In this document: one piece after another, positions 61,782 to 64,000 of the stretch
How positions within the stretch are numbered: position 1 is the first letter of the stretch
How the letters are laid out: each line of letters begins with the position of its first letter
DNA from: DATDAW01 sp036525185
GTDB taxonomy: Bacteria; Verrucomicrobiota; Verrucomicrobiia; Chthoniobacterales; DASVRZ01
Assembly: GCA_036525185.1 (NCBI GenBank)
Contig: DATDAW010000021.1
Coordinates: 22,252 to 86,251 of the forward strand
Reading direction: 5' to 3'
DNA length: 64,000 nucleotides
Notes under the pieces: model-generated
Databases searched by the model: none
Told to the model about the DNA's origin: nothing
What the model saw: only the letters and a program-made list of their open reading frames with translations
Position numbers and translations under genes: made by a program

Positions 61782-62690
61782 ATGCGCGTAATCCTGATCC
61801 ATAACCCGAAGGCCGGCGCTGGCAAACCATCAGCGCGTGCACTGGAGACGCTCTTCGAAAAAGCGGGCCACCAAGTGCTCTACACCTCTACAGAGGATGC
61901 CGATTGGGAGAATCGACTGAGGGAACCTGCTGACGCCGTTGTAATCGCCGGCGGTGACGGCAGCGTGGGCCTCGCGGCGCCTCGCATAGCCGAGCGCGGT
62001 CTTCCGTTTTGCGTGCTTCCGCTCGGAACAGCCAATAACATCGCGAAGAGTCTCAACGAGGATAGGCCGATCGAGGAGATCGTCGCAACCTTGGATATGG
62101 CCGAAGAAAGGAGTGTCGATTTGGGCATGGTGGCGGGCTGCCGAAGCTCGCAGCCTTTCATTGAAAGTGTCGGCGTGGGTCTAATGGTCGAGCTGGTGCG
62201 CAGGAATTTCCGGATGCCCGGAACGAGGGAACGAAATCCTGCGGTGGAACGAAAGTCCGCGCTTCGGCATCTTCTGGAATTCAGCGAAGAGTATGGCGGT
62301 GTCGAATGCGAACTCCAACTTGACGAGCAAAAGCTGAGTGGCCGCTATTTGCTGGTTGAGGTTATGAACATGGGCCTGATCGGACCGAACCTGCCGCTTG
62401 TCCCTTATGCCAACGCGGGCGACGGGAGACTCGACGTGGTTTGCGTCGAGGTGAGACAGCGTCGAAGATTGAAGAATTATCTCGAGCGACTGAGCGCAGA
62501 TAAGCACGCGACGCTGGCAGTCGGCGCACGGCAATGCCGCCGGGCGGAGATTCACTGCTCGAAACCTGTGCTCCATGTGGATGATGCAGCTTTCGATTCC
62601 GCTGTGGCAGTCGTCGAGGTGAAAGGGGCGGCGCTACGTTTTCTCGAACCGACCGATACGAGGCGAGACGCTTGGATCCCTCCGCCGTGA
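61782..62690 (+). CDS. Diacylglycerol kinase family lipid kinase
   Basis: A 302-residue DAGK/LcbB-type protein. VILIHNPKAGAGKPS (residues 3-17) and the nucleotide-binding AVVIAGGDGSVGLAAPRI (about 52-69, with Ser where GGDGT is usual) are followed by LPLGTANNIAKSL (about 84-96). Later segments such as ESVGVGLMVELV and AGDGRLDVVCVE match the family's C-terminal lobe. It phosphorylates diacylglycerol or a related lipid at the membrane surface. It appears intact although flanked by gene fragments. Confidence 0.9.
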   Translation: MRVILIHNPKAGAGKPSARALETLFEKAGHQVLYTSTEDADWENRLREPADAVVIAGGDGSVGLAAPRIAERGLPFCVLPLGTANNIAKSLNEDRPIEEIVATLDMAEERSVDLGMVAGCRSSQPFIESVGVGLMVELVRRNFRMPGTRERNPAVERKSALRHLLEFSEEYGGVECELQLDEQKLSGRYLLVEVMNMGLIGPNLPLVPYANAGDGRLDVVCVEVRQRRRLKNYLERLSADKHATLAVGARQCRRAEIHCSKPVLHVDDAAFDSAVAVVEVKGAALRFLEPTDTRRDAWIPPP

Positions 62691-63242
62691 CGCCCGAAAC
62701 CAAACTCGGTTCGCGTTCGTGTGGCGCTCGCCGTCCCTCTGGGTGGGCAGTTTGAATGGCTGTTCGACGATTCGGAGGCCTGCGCCAGCACTGCTCTTCG
62801 GTGCCTCCATAGGTTCTGCGCCGATTGCTAAGGCCTGATTTTTCGTTATGACAAGGGCGGTGATAATTACAGCTGCCGTTTTGTGGCCACCTCAGCTTCT
62901 CCTCGCTCGAATGGAGGCGAGGTCTTCGGTTTGTTTGTGAGACTGCTTGAGGTCGGTTTCGCGCTCGCGAAGGCGATCCCATGTTGTCCAACCCGGCTCC
63001 ACGACTGCGATGGTGCCCGCCGGGCTGTGGTCATACGGTTGGCGCGTTCGTCGAAGCGAGGAAGTTGGACGTCCTCCACTTTAGGGCTTTCCCATGGCGG
63101 GGGATGACAAACCCGCATCCGCGCCTGACGCACTATTCAAAGCAGCTCTTCCTTTCATAAGTCGCTCATTTGTAATATCTTAAAACATTTGAGTGACGGA
63201 ATGACGGACATCTGGCGACGGCCAGACAGCCACGGCCTCTCA
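62691..63242. other. Region without a supported gene
   Basis: About 550 bp with only unmatched short frames. A minus-strand stretch near 62930-63010 reads WDRLRERETDLKQSHKQTEDLAS in one frame, which looks coil-like and could be another gene remnant, but no family is recognised. Confidence 0.35.
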
Positions 63243-63458
63243 TCACCGCATCGGAGCAAAAATAATGTCGCAGGTCTTGCCATCGCCGCGCTCAGTCCAA
63301 AGCTGAGCGCCAAATCGACCGTTCCGCGTGTATAAACCGGAAATTCCGCGATTGCGCGAATCGCGGACAGCGATAAACTGCGCGCCGTGACTTTTTGCGC
63401 TGATTGGTCTTGGATTAAAAGGCTTTGCATGGCCATGCATGACTTTTCTCCAGCACAA
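63243..63458 (-). pseudogene. 5' fragment of a tyrosine recombinase (integrase)
   Basis: The 71-codon frame contains FIAVRDSRNRGISGLYTRNGRFGAQLWTERGDGKT. This resembles the N-terminal DNA-binding arm of phage-type integrases found in Verrucomicrobia. It ends abruptly after CDIIFAPMR, without the core-binding and catalytic domains. It starts about 50 bp from a truncated tRNA-Leu gene and points away from it. Confidence 0.45.
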
Positions 63459-63509
63459 AGTCAGCTCAAGGGCGTCCGATTCGTCGCAAGCCCTTCAGAA
63501 CAAGCACCC

Positions 63510-63549
63510 GCCTGGGTGGCGAAATTGGCAGACGCGCCAGACTTAGGAT
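63510..63549 (+). pseudogene. 5' half of a tRNA-Leu(UAG) gene
   Basis: The sequence has the acceptor strand GCCTGGG, a D-arm (GCG, AAATTGGCAGA, CGC), the anticodon stem strand CCAGA and the loop CTTAGGA with anticodon TAG. It then departs: the expected TCTGG return strand reads TAGCG. No variable arm, T-arm or 3' acceptor strand follows in the remaining 450 bp. Confidence 0.75.
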
Positions 63550-64000
63550 AGCGAAATAGTCAATTTCAAGGTGTTTCTTTGCAATGCTTTTGTGTCGGAA
63601 TTTCCCAGGGGGGATCCATGAAAACAGCTAGTATTCGCAATTCCCCGAGGAGACGCAGAAAGACGCTCATTCTAGTACAAATTCTAGTACAGAGACTCGA
63701 CAGACTGAAAGTCTGGTCAGTCCCGGAGGGGATCGTGGCGATGTAGGGTGGCCTCTTGTTTTTTTTTGGAACAATTACCCGAAATGTCCGTCACTCTGTC
63801 ATTGCGAACTGTAAAGCATTGATGATGAGGCTCTTGCCGAGTGACAGTCAAGTTTTACCCGCTGTCACCGGGCACAACTTCCCCAAGAAGTATCCCCGCG
63901 GCGATCCTTTCACCTTTCCAAAACCTGAATTCCCCTCGCCCGGCAGGGAGATGTTCCACCGGTGTCCGTCATTTTCGGGCATCGAGCGACCCCCGCAACC
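63550..64000. other. Right end of window, no supported gene
   Basis: This stretch contains a 43-codon open frame (63618-63746) with a GGGGGG tract upstream but no known relative. A direct repeat ATTCTAGTACA lies within 63669-63691, and a perfect hairpin CAGACT-GAA-AGTCTG sits at 63701-63715. It is perhaps part of a mobile-element end. Confidence 0.4.

Noticed and set aside
63510..64000. Group I intron interrupting tRNA-Leu
   Set aside because: Such introns occur in tRNA-Leu(UAA) at a different loop position, and no 3' tRNA half or catalytic core could be identified downstream within the window.
1..64000. CRISPR array
   Set aside because: No series of regularly spaced identical repeats was seen; the short tandem repeats have no spacers and no cas gene is present.

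Overview
The window looks like a chromosomal segment of a Gram-negative member of the Verrucomicrobiota, most likely a soil lineage near the Chthoniobacterales. This assignment is inferred from gene content: an LpxC-FabZ fusion beside lpxA, a TldD/TldE-MoxR-DUF58-BatA operon, an L-fucose/L-rhamnose cluster with an aldolase-dehydrogenase fusion, and a moderately high GC content. No rRNA gene is present to confirm it.

1-14 kb holds mostly housekeeping genes: partial gcvP, a DUF4139 protein, purC, a methyltransferase/FAD-oxidase pair, rpsU, folD, a DUF192 lipoprotein, polX, plsY-gpsA and rlmN. Several leaders here consist of short-period (about 7 bp) repeats, and one dispersed repeat recurs exactly near 56.9 kb. 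A decayed DUF433/DUF5615 toxin-antitoxin remnant lies between polX and plsY.

14-26 kb is a tightly packed minus-strand run: tldD (with a Tat signal), tldE, a DUF4159 gene, moxR, a DUF58 gene, a BatA-domain gene and two large membrane-anchored proteins. From tldE onward most genes touch or overlap. It reads as one envelope-associated AAA+/vWA-like chaperone and peptidase operon.

26-44 kb carries bioA, thiG, a lone OppF-type ATPase and rodA on the plus strand. The minus strand then carries a HAD phosphatase, dnaK-groES-groEL, a GspF-like protein, lpxA, lpxC-fabZ, a PIN-PhoH protein, and the translation/cofactor block rbfA-nrnA-truB-ribF.

44-51 kb is a five-gene 6-deoxyhexose operon: DeoR regulator, FucI-like isomerase, class II aldolase, rhamnulokinase-like kinase, and aldolase/SDR fusion. 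A palindrome sits ahead of the regulator.

51-64 kb is accessory in character. It contains a 741-residue metzincin-like protein, a SufR-like regulator, an HtrA protease, a uracil-DNA glycosylase family protein and a universal stress protein. It continues with topoisomerase IB, DUF1328, a 17M-type stress protein, BON-domain remnants and a diacylglycerol kinase-like protein. Several entries are broken: a multiply frameshifted BON gene, a C-terminal isochorismatase piece, an N-terminal transglutaminase-type piece and an integrase 5' piece. The window ends near the 5' half of a tRNA-Leu gene interrupted just after its anticodon loop, which suggests an old integration site. No CRISPR array, rRNA operon or complete insertion sequence was seen.
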